DNA from: CAYSUS01 sp964434165
Lineage (GTDB): Bacteria; Planctomycetota; Planctomycetia; Pirellulales; Thermoguttaceae
Reading direction: 5' to 3'
NCBI GenBank assembly: GCA_964434165.1
Contig: CAYSUS010000012.1
Location: 30,849 to 94,848 of the forward strand
DNA length: 64,000 nt
The position numbers and the translations under genes are program-made. Of the stretch, positions 34,755 through 43,601 are shown in pieces (the first letter of the stretch is position 1; each line of letters begins with the position of its first letter). The notes beneath the pieces are model-generated. The model worked only from the letters and a program-made list of their open reading frames with translations. It made no database searches and had not been told where the DNA came from.

Positions 34755-35696
34755 TCAGTACTCGGGTCGCAGGATCCAAAACGCCCATGCGCTTCCCAGC
34801 ACGAGCAGGCCCACCGAAGCCAGCAGCATCAGTCGTCCGACCGGCCTGTCGAGCATGGTCCGCACGTACTCTGGCTGCACGGTGACGATGAACAGCACGG
34901 CGAACGCCCCGATCAGGGCGATGAGGATGGCACCACCGCGCGCCGCGGCCGTGGACGCCAGGAACTGCCGGTAGGAGCTGAGCCGCTCGCGAAACAGGGC
35001 CGCCAGCCGGTCCAGCGTGGTGGGCAGGTCGCCGCCCGTCCTCCGGTAGATCATCAAGGCGGAGGCGAGGATTCGCATCTCGGACAGCCGGTTCCGCCGC
35101 GTCAGCGTGCGCATGGCCATTTCAAGCGAGAGCCCCATTTCCATCTGCCCGGCGGCCCGGCGGAACTCGCCCCGGAGCGGCTCCGCGGCGGTGCTGCCGA
35201 CCAGGGCCATCGCCTGGTCGAGCGACTCCCCGGCTCGCACGGCTCGCGCGAGCGTCTCGGTGACTTCAGGGAGCTGGATGAGGATCGCCCGCCGCCGCCG
35301 TGCCCTGCGGAAGGCGAAGAACCCGACGGTTACGGCCATCCCCACCAGAAGCCCGATGATCGCGAACAGGGGGTCTTCGCGCCACAGGAAGATCGCGCCG
35401 CCCACCAGCAGCCCCACGGCCAGCGACAGCAGCAGCCCTGCGTCGGCCGTGATCTGCGTTCCGCTTTCCAAGACCATCTGCCTGAACCAGCGCATGCGCG
35501 ACTGGTCCGCGTTGCGGGCGGCGGCCAGCTCGGCGTCGATGGGAATCTCCGGCCTGGCGCCCGAATCCCCGCTCGCGAACCGCTCGTGCACGGCGGCCGC
35601 ACGGCGGTGGAGGAGATCGCGGATCAGCAGGCAGACCGCCGCGAAGACCAGCGCGAGCCCCACGAAGAGCAGGATCGAAATCAGCGAGATGTTCAT
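34755..35696 (-). CDS. tadB: TadB-like inner-membrane platform protein
   Basis: 313 residues. N-terminal membrane segment (about 3-25), a central pair of helices (about 87-105 and 113-130), the T2SF region LPEVTETLARAVRAGESLDQ and a C-terminal pair (about 260-305). This is the usual TadB layout. It forms the inner-membrane platform of the Flp pilus machine together with TadC. It lies between cpaF/tadA and tadC in the conserved order. Confidence 0.9.
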   Translation of the reverse strand: MNISLISILLFVGLALVFAAVCLLIRDLLHRRAAAVHERFASGDSGARPEIPIDAELAAARNADQSRMRWFRQMVLESGTQITADAGLLLSLAVGLLVGGAIFLWREDPLFAIIGLLVGMAVTVGFFAFRRARRRRAILIQLPEVTETLARAVRAGESLDQAMALVGSTAAEPLRGEFRRAAGQMEMGLSLEMAMRTLTRRNRLSEMRILASALMIYRRTGGDLPTTLDRLAALFRERLSSYRQFLASTAAARGGAILIALIGAFAVLFIVTVQPEYVRTMLDRPVGRLMLLASVGLLVLGSAWAFWILRPEY

Positions 35697-35735
35697 GGCG
35701 GATCACCCATGCCGACGCCGAGACGCGCCGACGAA

Positions 35736-37187
35736 TCAAGACCTGTGCACGGGGTGTGGAATCGCGGAAGCCGGGCCGTCGTGCCGTCGCTCCACCTGCT
35801 CGCGGTCCTCCTCGGAGCGTCCTCCGGCCGACGACTCGTCGCCGACGCGCCGGGGGCGGAACATCTCCTCGGGCAGGCGAATGCCCGCCGCGCGAATCCG
35901 GCCCAGACACGCAGGCTGATAGCCTGTCACGAAGTACTCGCCCCGGGCGACGCCGTCCGGGCCGACGTCCACCTGCTCGAATCCGAAGACCGGCTCGATG
36001 CGGTACCGGTCGTTCTCCACGCCGGCGATCTCCGACACCTGCATGACGCGGCGAATGCCGCCCTTCAGGCGGGCCACGTGAACGATCAACTTGATGCCCG
36101 CCGCGATGTACTGCCGGACGACGGAGACGGGCAGCTCGAACCCGGTCAGCGCCACCATCATCTCCAGCCGCGCCAAGGCGTCGTAGGCGCTGTTGGAGTG
36201 CACCGTGGTGAGCGATCCCTCGTGGCCGGTGTTCATCGCCTGGAGCATGTCCCAGACCTCGGCCCCGCGAACCTCGCCCACGATGATGCGATCGGGCCGC
36301 ATGCNNNNNNNNNNGCGGAGGCTGTTGCGGACGAGGTCGCGCTGGGTGATCTCGCCGGCCCCCTCCGTGTTGGCGGGCCGCGTCTCCATGCGGACCCAGT
36401 GACGGTTCAGGAGGCGCAGCTCGGCGGAGTCCTCGATGGTCACCACGCGCTCGTCCGCGGGGATGAAGCTGCTGCAGGCGTTCAGAAGCGTGGTCTTGCC
36501 GGCGCCGGAGCCGCCGGAGAACACGATGCCCAACTTGGCCTCGACCGCCGCGGCGATGAACTCCGCGATCTCCGCGAAGACCGTGCCGTTCTTCTGGAGG
36601 TCTTCGATCTGAAGGGCCTGCGCCCCGAACCGGCGAATCGACAGCGTCGGCCCGTCCAAAGCCAGCGGCGGGATGACGGCGTTCACGCGGCAGCCGTCGG
36701 GGAGTCGGGCATCGACCATGGGGCTCGACTCGTCCACGCGGCGACCGAGACGAGACGCGATCCGCTGGATGATCCGCAACAGGTGCTGCTCGTCCGCGAA
36801 GACCACGTCGGTCAACTCCAGCCGGCCATGACGCTCCACGTACACCGTGTCCGGGCCGTTGACCAGCACGTCGCTGATGGCCGGGTCGTCCATCAGCCGT
36901 TCCAGCGGGCCGAGCCCGAACAGCTCGGCCATCAGCTCCTCGTGGAGCCGCTCCCGCTCCAACCGGCTGAGCACCTCCTTGCGCGAAGCGCACAACTCCA
37001 GCGACACCTCGCGAACGTGGTGCGAGAAGTACTTCGGGTCGATCTCCGCCACGCGCGACAGGTCGAGCGACTCGACGAGGTGCTGGTGGATGGCGACCTT
37101 CAGAAGCTGAAAGCGCTTCTCGAAGTCGTCGTCGGGACCGCGGGCCTCTTCCCGGGTCGGGCCGGGCTTTCGCTTCATACCGATCAT
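35736..37187 (-). CDS. tadA: CpaF/TadA pilus assembly ATPase, with assembly gap
   Basis: 483 residues including four unknown ones. Walker A is GGSGAGKTT (225-233); the aspartate box and Walker B lie in VTIEDSAEL and RIIVGEVRG, and the His box in TVHSNSAYDAL. Secretion-ATPase CpaF powers assembly of Flp pili on the cytoplasmic side. ATG 37187 follows GGGAGAAACGAC. Ten N (36305-36314) fall between SLR and MRPDR, where family members read straight through LRMRPDRIIVGE; the gap is 12 bp in frame and looks artificial (see findings). The gene should be intact in the organism. Confidence 0.94.
   Translation of the reverse strand: MIGMKRKPGPTREEARGPDDDFEKRFQLLKVAIHQHLVESLDLSRVAEIDPKYFSHHVREVSLELCASRKEVLSRLERERLHEELMAELFGLGPLERLMDDPAISDVLVNGPDTVYVERHGRLELTDVVFADEQHLLRIIQRIASRLGRRVDESSPMVDARLPDGCRVNAVIPPLALDGPTLSIRRFGAQALQIEDLQKNGTVFAEIAEFIAAAVEAKLGIVFSGGSGAGKTTLLNACSSFIPADERVVTIEDSAELRLLNRHWVRMETRPANTEGAGEITQRDLVRNSLRXXXXMRPDRIIVGEVRGAEVWDMLQAMNTGHEGSLTTVHSNSAYDALARLEMMVALTGFELPVSVVRQYIAAGIKLIVHVARLKGGIRRVMQVSEIAGVENDRYRIEPVFGFEQVDVGPDGVARGEYFVTGYQPACLGRIRAAGIRLPEEMFRPRRVGDESSAGGRSEEDREQVERRHDGPASAIPHPVHRS
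36305..36314. other. assembly gap (10 N) inside tadA
   Basis: The gap sits in the codon stretch for SLR/MRPDR. The left flank ends GC and the right flank begins GC. Deleting the N and one GC restores the canonical LRMRPDR sequence, so nothing may be missing. Confidence 0.9.
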
Positions 37188-37276
37188 CGTCGTTTCTCCC
37201 GTGCGCACGAGGCGTCGTGTCGTCCCCAGGCGCCTTGCGAAGCGGGCAGCGGTCCGCGCGCGGCGCCAGGCCCCAG

Positions 37277-38437
37277 CTACGCGCCGTTGACCGCCTTGGC
37301 CAGATGCGCGAACCGGCGGCTGATCGTCGCGCCGGAGGATATCTCCTTCAGCAGGAGACCCTCGTTCGCGGCCCGGTTGACCCTCCGCGGGTCGTCGGGG
37401 ATGAACTGGTCGGCCTTCACCCCCAGGCCCGACTCGAGCTGCTTCTGGCTGAGCTGTCCGCCCTGGCCCCAACGGTTCACGACCACGCGGACCTTCTCCC
37501 GTTCGACGCCCTGTTCCAGGGCGGTCTCGATCACCCACCGCGCCCGCAACACCGACGGGACGTCGGCCCGGACCACCAGCGTCACCGCGTCGGAGAGCCG
37601 CATGGCCTCGAGCGCTTCGTCGCTCGGCCGGCTCTCCAGGGCCAGGACCGTGGCCGCGAAAACGCCGCGGCTGAGCACCCCGATGCGACGCACCGCCTCC
37701 ACGCTGAGCCCGGAGTTGCCCGAGTGGTCCGACGGGTTGAGCAGCAACTGGAGGCCGCTGCGGTGCTCGGTCACGCACCCCTTCAGCGCGACGGCGTCGA
37801 GGGACTGCCATCGCTGACAGACCTCCTGGGTGGATCGCCCCGCCGAGACGTTCAACAACAGCGCCAGGTCACTGGAATCGCGGGCCAGCTCGACCAGCGC
37901 CACCCCCTTGGGGTGCGATTTGAGGAGCGCTCCCGCCAGGTTGGCCGCCACCGTGGAGCCCCCGCTCCCCGGCGTCGGGGCCATGACCGAGATCACGGTT
38001 CCGCGATGCGCTGCCTTGCCGTTGGACATGGTAAGCCTCTCGAGCATTGCGTCCAATTCGTTGCGAAGATCCGCGGCATCGAGGTAGTAGGCGACGCCGG
38101 CGGATCGTGCGGCCGCTACCGCGGTGTCGTCGATCTCCGGTCCGACCGCCACGACGGGGGCCTGCGTCAGGGAGAGCGCCTCGCGAAGCCGTCCCCAGTC
38201 GAAACACGGTGGCCCCTCCGCTCCGGGGCTTGCCCCCAGGCGCTCGTTGACACCCACGGGACTCGCGCTGCCGACGGTGCTCACGAGCACCAGACCCGCC
38301 TCGCCGCAGGAGAGGCGAACGGCCAGGTCGTCCCAGGCGACGCAGTCGCCCGCCGCGCAATCCAAGCCGGCCCCCAGAAGCACCTGGCGAAGCGCTCGAA
38401 CGTCGCATCCGGGATGATGGGCTACCACGACTCGCAT
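37277..38437 (-). CDS. cpaE: CpaE/TadZ-like pilus localisation ATPase
   Basis: 386 residues from ATG 38437, preceded by GGGAGTGTGTTC. The N-terminal 130 residues look receiver-like and degenerate. The ParA/MinD-like domain has the deviant P-loop PGSGGST (156-162) without the usual lysine, typical of TadZ/CpaE, followed by VALVELARDSSDLALLLN and a C-terminal FIPDDPRRVNRAANEG. CpaE/TadZ recruits the pilus machine to its site at the membrane. It precedes tadA by 89 bp in the same operon. Confidence 0.85.
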   Translation of the reverse strand: MRVVVAHHPGCDVRALRQVLLGAGLDCAAGDCVAWDDLAVRLSCGEAGLVLVSTVGSASPVGVNERLGASPGAEGPPCFDWGRLREALSLTQAPVVAVGPEIDDTAVAAARSAGVAYYLDAADLRNELDAMLERLTMSNGKAAHRGTVISVMAPTPGSGGSTVAANLAGALLKSHPKGVALVELARDSSDLALLLNVSAGRSTQEVCQRWQSLDAVALKGCVTEHRSGLQLLLNPSDHSGNSGLSVEAVRRIGVLSRGVFAATVLALESRPSDEALEAMRLSDAVTLVVRADVPSVLRARWVIETALEQGVEREKVRVVVNRWGQGGQLSQKQLESGLGVKADQFIPDDPRRVNRAANEGLLLKEISSGATISRRFAHLAKAVNGA

Positions 38438-38501
38438 GAACACACTCCCAACCGCCGCCTGCGGCGCTACGCGGGGCAAACGAAGCCCACGACACCTTGG
38501 T

Positions 38502-39803
38502 CTATCGAGTCAGTACCAGCTTGCCGATCCACGGGTTGAGCTCTCCATCCGATCGCAGCACCGCGGTGGCGGTTTGCACCAGGCAAGGCTGCACGACGAT
38601 CGCCAGGCAGGAGTCCGAGCCCGAAACGAAATAGCAGTCTACCACCGCACCGGCCGCGAAGTCCACGATCTGGAGGTCCGCTTGCCCTGAGTTTGTCGCC
38701 GCGGCCGACGCGGCAACCGCCAGGGGCCAGACGAACGGGCGTCCTCGCCTCTGGAGCAGCGCCTCCTGAATCCACACCAAAGGCAGGGAATCCCTCGGTC
38801 CTGGGGAAGGAACGGCATGCCCTCGCATGAATCCACCCCCCAGCCCTGCTAGATCTTCCGCGTCCAGGCCGTGATGCACGCGATCGCGAAACTCGACGCC
38901 ATCGAGCGTCTCCGCGCCCAACGCTATCTGCCGCACCATGTCCTCGCACGTCTCCTCCTCGCCGGTCGGTCCGGGCCGGCGCATCAGCAGCACCATCTCG
39001 CGGATGCCGTCCGGGACACCGTGGACCTCCTTGGTACGTGCGTCGTGCGAGAAATGGTCGGTCAGGGCCGCGCCACCGCGCCTCCGGCCGACGGGCGACC
39101 AGGGGTTGCCGTCCTCGATGGACACGGCCAGCGGGATCACCGGGACGCGCACGTGCCCGGCCGGTCGGAACCCGACGACGTGCTGGTCCACCATGGCCGT
39201 CGCGGAGGTCGTCAAGCTCGACGGGCACCATCCGGTCTGCCGACCGAGCCAGGCCGTCAAGGCGCACCCGAGATCGTGAGGGCACGCGGCCTCGACCCGC
39301 AACGCGTTCATCCGTCGCGGCTCCTCGCAGGCAGTCGGCGCGTGCAGCCGGCCGCCGTTCTCGATCCAGCCGAAACGCAACTGGCCGACGCACGCCTTCG
39401 CGCCCCCCGCGCGGCAGCTCGGGCCGTTCCGGCCGTGGGCCCGAGGCCCCCGTTCGGCAAGGACCATCCGGGCCCCGCCTACCGCGTTCCGCTCGGCAAA
39501 CTGCCGGGCCGCGCGGCGAGCCATCTCCAGGCGAGTCCCGACGTCCGGCACATTGGTTCCTTCGCACCATCCATAGAGCGGCGCGCGATCCATCAGGTGG
39601 GCCGCGCCGGCCAGTGCCACCGCGTCGCACGCCCGCTGCGCCTGAACCCGCAATTGCCCCATCCAGGCGATGCATAGCACGAGCCCCGCCGCTGACATCC
39701 CCAGCCCCGCCGCCAAGAGGAGCATGATCGACGTGGTCGAACCGCGCCGCGGGCGCGGCCTGCGCTGCGTTGGGCCTCGGCGGCAAGGCTCAGGAGTGGC
39801 CAT
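38502..39803 (-). CDS. tadG: TadG-like pseudopilin/membrane protein
   Basis: 433 residues from ATG 39803 (GGAAG upstream). A basic N-terminus is followed by a single membrane segment (about 28-50) and VQAQRACDAVALAGAAHLM, the conserved TadE/TadG-like motif in which A-D-A-V/A-A-L-A-G-A occurs. The large extracytoplasmic part is rich in cysteine and proline with no recognised domain. TadG-type proteins take part in Flp pilus assembly. It lies between cpaB and cpaE, the usual place for an assembly pseudopilin. Confidence 0.75.
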   Translation of the reverse strand: MATPEPCRRGPTQRRPRPRRGSTTSIMLLLAAGLGMSAAGLVLCIAWMGQLRVQAQRACDAVALAGAAHLMDRAPLYGWCEGTNVPDVGTRLEMARRAARQFAERNAVGGARMVLAERGPRAHGRNGPSCRAGGAKACVGQLRFGWIENGGRLHAPTACEEPRRMNALRVEAACPHDLGCALTAWLGRQTGWCPSSLTTSATAMVDQHVVGFRPAGHVRVPVIPLAVSIEDGNPWSPVGRRRGGAALTDHFSHDARTKEVHGVPDGIREMVLLMRRPGPTGEEETCEDMVRQIALGAETLDGVEFRDRVHHGLDAEDLAGLGGGFMRGHAVPSPGPRDSLPLVWIQEALLQRRGRPFVWPLAVAASAAATNSGQADLQIVDFAAGAVVDCYFVSGSDSCLAIVVQPCLVQTATAVLRSDGELNPWIGKLVLTR

Positions 39804-39935
39804 AGAGCGTCTTCCGGGGTCTCTTTCGCCGCGCCATCCGTGCATGAGCAAGCAGCCGGCGTTCCGTGCCGGCGCTGGCAGGCATCGCCGCCGCGGGTTG
39901 TGGGGGCCGAACGCCTGCGTCGCGGGCAGCGGTGG

Positions 39936-41039
39936 CTACGTGCCGGGCTTCGGCGGGGCGGGCGTGGGCTGGCCCGCGCGCGGGCCTTCGCCCGTGGGCC
40001 GACTCCCGTCGACCGACAGCGGCTGTGGGGTCACCGAGCCGGTGGGCACGCGCTTGGGCTTGCCGCAGTTCTTGCAGCCGCCGGAACCCCGGGCGGCGCG
40101 GGTGCCCCGGAGGCCGGCCGAGGGATTCCCGTAGCCCGGCTCCCCGTACGCCGCCGACACCGCCTGCGATCCGGTGGCCATGGCCATCGAGTCGCCGTAG
40201 AACGTGTTCACCTGGGGACTGGTGCGCCGCCAGATCACCGTCTGGAACGGAGAGGGCGGCGCCGGAGGCGGCGGAGGCATCTCGATCCCAAGCACCTCCT
40301 CGAGCGTCAGGTTGTTGGCAAGAAGCGGCCCGTAGCGGGCGGTGTCGTCGGGGTTGCGGGCGACGAGGTAGAACTCGCCGTGCCCCGCGACCGTGCGGAA
40401 CTTGCCCACGTCTTCCACGGGGATCGCCAACGTGACGTTGGGCTCGGCGCCGCGACCGCCTGGCGCGTCGTCGCGCCGCACGTCGAGGACCTCGACCACC
40501 TCAAGCATGGCGACCGTCATCTCGGGGATGGGCGGGATGCCCTCGTCGCCTGACTCCGGGTAGGTGCGGAAGAGGACGTCCACGTAGGAGCCGGGCTGGA
40601 TCGCCGCGTCGCTCAGGTCGGCGACGAACAGATCGACGGCCCGGTAACGGTCCTTGAGACGCTCGGCCAGGTCGGGGCCGGTGCCCTGCGGATACAGGGC
40701 CGAAGCCCGGAAGTACTCGCCCTGCTTGAGGGGAACGCGGACCCGCCGTCCCACGATGTTCTGCGGCGTAATGATGACCTCCTGGGGGTCGTAACCCTTC
40801 TCGCGAAGCCGCTCCGTCGTCGTGTCGCGCATGGCCATGTCGCTCGGAGTCAGCACGCGATCGACCGGCAGGTCCTGGATGGCGAACGGTGCCCTGAACG
40901 TCGGCTTCGGTTGCTCCTTCTCCTCCTCGACTTCCGGCTGCTCCGACAGCAGGGCTCGCACTCCGTACGCACCGGCGAGACCGAAGACGATCGCCAGCAC
41001 CCCGATGGTCATCGTTTCGGCCGAGATGAATCTAGACAC
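39936..41039 (-). CDS. cpaB: CpaB/RcpC-like Flp pilus assembly protein
   Basis: 367 residues from GTG 41039 with GGGGAGGCC upstream. One N-terminal membrane helix (about 9-29) is followed by a SAF-type beta-clip domain (FAIQDLPVDRVLTPSDMAM, GRRVRVPLKQGEYF) and an RcpC/CpaB domain with IQPGSYVDVLFRT and VTLAIPVEDVGKFRTVAGHG. The C-terminus is proline- and glycine-rich. CpaB acts in the periplasm, working with the secretin to assemble the Flp pilus. Its partner secretin is encoded at 56513-58525, not beside it. Confidence 0.9.
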   Translation of the reverse strand: MSRFISAETMTIGVLAIVFGLAGAYGVRALLSEQPEVEEEKEQPKPTFRAPFAIQDLPVDRVLTPSDMAMRDTTTERLREKGYDPQEVIITPQNIVGRRVRVPLKQGEYFRASALYPQGTGPDLAERLKDRYRAVDLFVADLSDAAIQPGSYVDVLFRTYPESGDEGIPPIPEMTVAMLEVVEVLDVRRDDAPGGRGAEPNVTLAIPVEDVGKFRTVAGHGEFYLVARNPDDTARYGPLLANNLTLEEVLGIEMPPPPPAPPSPFQTVIWRRTSPQVNTFYGDSMAMATGSQAVSAAYGEPGYGNPSAGLRGTRAARGSGGCKNCGKPKRVPTGSVTPQPLSVDGSRPTGEGPRAGQPTPAPPKPGT

Positions 41040-41210
41040 GGGCAGGCCTCCCCAAGCTTGAATCCACGATCTGTTACCGCTCGGTCGGCCAGTATCCCTC
41101 CTCGCACAACCCGAACTCGACTTCCGGACCCCCGCTCGACGCTCCCCCGAGGGCCCGTGGTCCTGCCGGACGCCCCGGTCTCCTGTTCTCCTCTAGCGCA
41201 GACTGTGAGA

Positions 41211-41654
41211 CTACTCCTTGCGCATCACGGTGCGCGCCGTCAGGCAACGCCGCTTGATGCTCAAGCCGAAGCATGCCAGCAGGTCCGGGGCCGCGGCCCG
41301 CATGGGCACGCGGATCTCGACGTGCACGGGATCGCCCGTGAATCGGCCCGGCTCGAAGCGGACGTCGGCCGCCTTGCCCAGCCGCGACCGCGCCAAAACG
41401 CGGCAGGCGGCTGCCCGCACTTCCCCGCGGAGCTCCGCGGCGCTGCAGCCCGGCAGCGTGCCCACGCGGCAGGCCACCTGGCAGGCCGTTTCGATATGCT
41501 GCTGCGCCTTCAGTAGCATGGCGAACTCGACCAGCGCGAAGATCATTCCCACCACGAGCGGCATGACGAACAGCAGCTCGACGGACGAGACGGCTCCCCA
41601 CCGCCGGCCTCGAGCCCAAGTGCGAGCATGCGTTCTCTCTCGTGCAGCGCTCAT
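41211..41654 (-). CDS. tadE: TadE-like pilus assembly protein
   Basis: 147 residues. ATG 41654 overlaps the stop of cpaA by 4 bp. A short basic N-terminus precedes GAVSSVELLFVMPLVVGMIF, the pilin-like N-terminal helix with a glutamate after a small residue, as in TadE pseudopilins. The C-terminal part has cysteines (CSAAELRGEVRAAACR, KRRCLTAR). TadE is processed by the CpaA-type peptidase and is needed for Flp pilus assembly. Sits in the flp-cpaA-tadE-cpaB order. Confidence 0.85.
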   Translation of the reverse strand: MSAARERTHARTWARGRRWGAVSSVELLFVMPLVVGMIFALVEFAMLLKAQQHIETACQVACRVGTLPGCSAAELRGEVRAAACRVLARSRLGKAADVRFEPGRFTGDPVHVEIRVPMRAAAPDLLACFGLSIKRRCLTARTVMRKE

Positions 41655-42172
41655 TGGACCAGCTTCGCCAGGAAGAGATCGTATCCCACGACGCACCAGG
41701 TTGCCACCGCGACCGGGACCCCGAAGGGCACGACCCCGCGCTTGACGTCTTTCAGTTGCACGCCCTTGCCGCGCTGCGCTCCGCTCCCCATGCCGAGCAT
41801 GGTCAGAGCGGCCATGAAAAAGGTAGCGACCAGGGCAAGCCCCGAAGCCACCGCGAGCACCATCAGCGTGTTCCACGTCCCCAGCCACGCGCCCACCGCG
41901 CCGACGAACTTCACGTCGCCGCCCAGGCCGCCCCCGACCATCCAGAGGACCCACATGATGCCGAAGCCTACGGCGAAGCCACCGAGGGAGTCCAGCAGCC
42001 TTTCCCAGGCCCCGGCCGCCCCCGATTCCACCGAGCCGCGGACGATCGCGAAAACCAGGCCGGCGACGAGCGCCGGCACGGTCAGCACGTTGGGCAGGCG
42101 CTTGGTGCGAAAATCGTGGACCGCGGCTACCGCGGTAAACGCGAGAACGCAGGCGAGAAAGACGAGCTTCAC
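41651..42172 (-). CDS. cpaA: CpaA-type prepilin peptidase (A24)
   Basis: 173 residues from GTG 42172; an upstream in-frame ATG at 42238 would add 22 residues but no hydrophobic start. At least four hydrophobic segments are seen. The two catalytic aspartates of A24 peptidases are D20 (VHDFRTKRLPN) and D87 in GGDVK, within the GxGD pattern. It cleaves the leader of Flp pilin and TadE/TadG-like pseudopilins at the inner membrane. It is a short, methyltransferase-less form typical of Tad loci. Its stop overlaps the tadE start by 4 bp. Confidence 0.9.
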   Translation of the reverse strand: MKLVFLACVLAFTAVAAVHDFRTKRLPNVLTVPALVAGLVFAIVRGSVESGAAGAWERLLDSLGGFAVGFGIMWVLWMVGGGLGGDVKFVGAVGAWLGTWNTLMVLAVASGLALVATFFMAALTMLGMGSGAQRGKGVQLKDVKRGVVPFGVPVAVATWCVVGYDLFLAKLVQ

Positions 42173-42254
42173 AGGTGCAATCCCAGGGCACTCACCGCGA
42201 ATGGACGACCGAGACACGACGCGACCCTTCGGCAGCATCCTGCACGGCTACCCC

Positions 42255-42282
42255 AATCTAACCAATCCTTCCGATCGGTCAA
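42255..42282 (-). promoter_or_regulatory. promoter for cpaA and downstream tad genes
   Basis: On the minus strand TTGACC (42282-42277), 16-bp spacer, TAGATT (42260-42255). The start would be near 42248, 76 nt before GTG 42172. Same TTGAC-16-TAG architecture as the FeeM and PEP-CTERM promoters. Confidence 0.5.
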
Positions 42283-42777
42283 CCACCTGGTGAGTTTTGT
42301 ACGCGCGAATCGTGGGGGGGATAAGTATATCCCAGCCATCGAGTGCTGTTTGAGCGTCGAGCGGTGATTGTCGGCCCCGGCCAACGCCTGGCAGAGGAAG
42401 CTCTGGGACGGACTGCACGCGGCAGTGAAGAAACCGCGCATTCGGAGCCACCGCGCTCTCGAAGATCGCCGGGCACGACGCGGCGAATCGGGCCTCCCGC
42501 GAGGAGGTCTCGTTGGACACACCGTCGATTCGCATCAACACGGGTATGCGATCCGCCTCCGGTGGGTATCGGAGCGGCGCGGGCAGCCGGCCGCGGGGCC
42601 CAGGCGCATCGAATCCCACCCCCGCCTGGCGGTGCATACAGAAATGGCGCCAACTCTTTGTTCGGAAATGACTTAGAGTGTATGGCCTGACAAGCGATTG
42701 GGCTTCGAGAGGGTCCCTGTGCCGTGCGGCACGCCTTCGCTCCCATTATGCGACACGGCATCGACCAAGAAACGCGA

Positions 42778-42811
42778 ACCCGGGGAAAGCGACACAACGC
42801 CTTCCCCGGGT
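42778..42811 (-). terminator. flp terminator/attenuator
   Basis: Perfect 10-bp stem ACCCGGGGAA (42778-42787) / TTCCCCGGGT (42802-42811) with a 14-nt loop, followed on the minus strand by TCGCGTTTCTTGG. It lies 70 nt after the flp stop, as expected when pilin must be made in excess over the assembly proteins. Confidence 0.6.
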
Positions 42812-42881
42812 CTGGGTTCTCATGAATGTCGGCAGGGTCAGCTATGAAAGCCGAATCCGCGACGAAGCGCGAGAGCTACTT

Positions 42882-43196
42882 CTACGGCGACTCGCCGTCG
42901 GCCGGAACACCGCACACGTCCAGCGTGTCCGGAGCGCCAGCCTGCTCGCCATCGCACTCATCGAACAGATCCTCGAACGCCGAGCCAGCGGCGAACGAGC
43001 AGCAGCCGACCGGGCCGTCCCAGGAGTAGCTCTGGTCCACACTGCCGATAGCGGCGGCGACGTCATTGAGCTCCTCGATGACGGCGGCCTGGACTTCCTT
43101 CAGCCCGACCACGAGGCCGATCACCACGATGGTGATGATGAGAATCAGCTCGGCCGAAACAACAGCACCACCCTCGTCTTTCCACAGCTTCTTCAT
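42882..43196 (-). CDS. flp: Flp-family type IVb pilin with long C-terminal extension
   Basis: 104 residues from ATG 43196 (GGAGGG upstream). The leader MKKLWKDEGG ends before AVVSAELILI, a pilin-type hydrophobic helix (about 11-33) with glutamate 16, so cleavage after G9 or G10 by CpaA is likely. Flp pilins are usually 50-80 residues. Here about 50 residues follow the helix, acidic and with cysteines (CC, ECDGE, VCG). The extension could be exposed on the pilus. It is the first gene of the Tad cluster and has its own candidate sigma-54 promoter and terminator. Confidence 0.82.
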   Translation of the reverse strand: MKKLWKDEGGAVVSAELILIITIVVIGLVVGLKEVQAAVIEELNDVAAAIGSVDQSYSWDGPVGCCSFAAGSAFEDLFDECDGEQAGAPDTLDVCGVPADGESP

Positions 43197-43601
43197 CTCG
43201 CACCCTCCAAACAGAAAACGCGTGAATCGCCGCTTCCCACCGTGGGAGCGGCATGATATGCGATAGCACAGCCCCTCTTGCCTGCCACCGCCCGAACGGG
43301 TCTCCTTAAAGCACCTGCCGTGCCACAACCTGCGGGTTCCCGGAGCTTCCCGGAAAGGGACGTAACCGACATTCAGCGATTGACTTAGAACAATGACTCG
43401 ATTCCTCGCCTACTACGTTCGGCGCTTCCGGCTGCGCATGACTGCCAAGGGCCACCTTGCGCCTTTGCGCTCACCTGTAAACATGCTCTGGCGCGCCGCA
43501 CCCTGGAGAAGCAAACGGCGGGGTGTCATAATGGGAAGCGGGGGAAATATAGGGCTCTCTGTCCCGTGCCCTGGACACTCCGCCGAGTCGGGGTTGTGGG
43601 G
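43197..43601. other. intergenic region upstream of flp
   Basis: 405 bp between the 3' end of the membrane-protein gene (43602) and flp. It holds the sigma-54-like promoter at 43310-43325. No other gene is supported. Confidence 0.6.
43310..43325 (-). promoter_or_regulatory. sigma-54-type promoter for flp
   Basis: The minus strand reads TGGCAC-GGCAG-GTGCT (43325-43310), against TGGCAC-N5-TTGCW. GG and GC are spaced 10 bp, with one mismatch in the -12 box. It lies about 115 nt upstream of the flp ATG 43196. A sigma-54 activator gene is encoded at 50768-52285. Confidence 0.5.

Larger units (their letters stand above)
42173..42881. other. intergenic region between flp and cpaA
   Basis: 709 bp. 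It contains the flp terminator (42778-42811) and a cpaA promoter (42255-42282). Short frames in it are not supported by homology or ribosome-binding sites. Confidence 0.6.

Noticed and set aside
34584..37817. Long plus-strand open frame opposite the Tad cluster
   Set aside because: It lies opposite tadC, tadB, tadA and cpaE, runs across the N gap, has low-complexity composition and no recognisable domains; it is a GC-rich antisense shadow.
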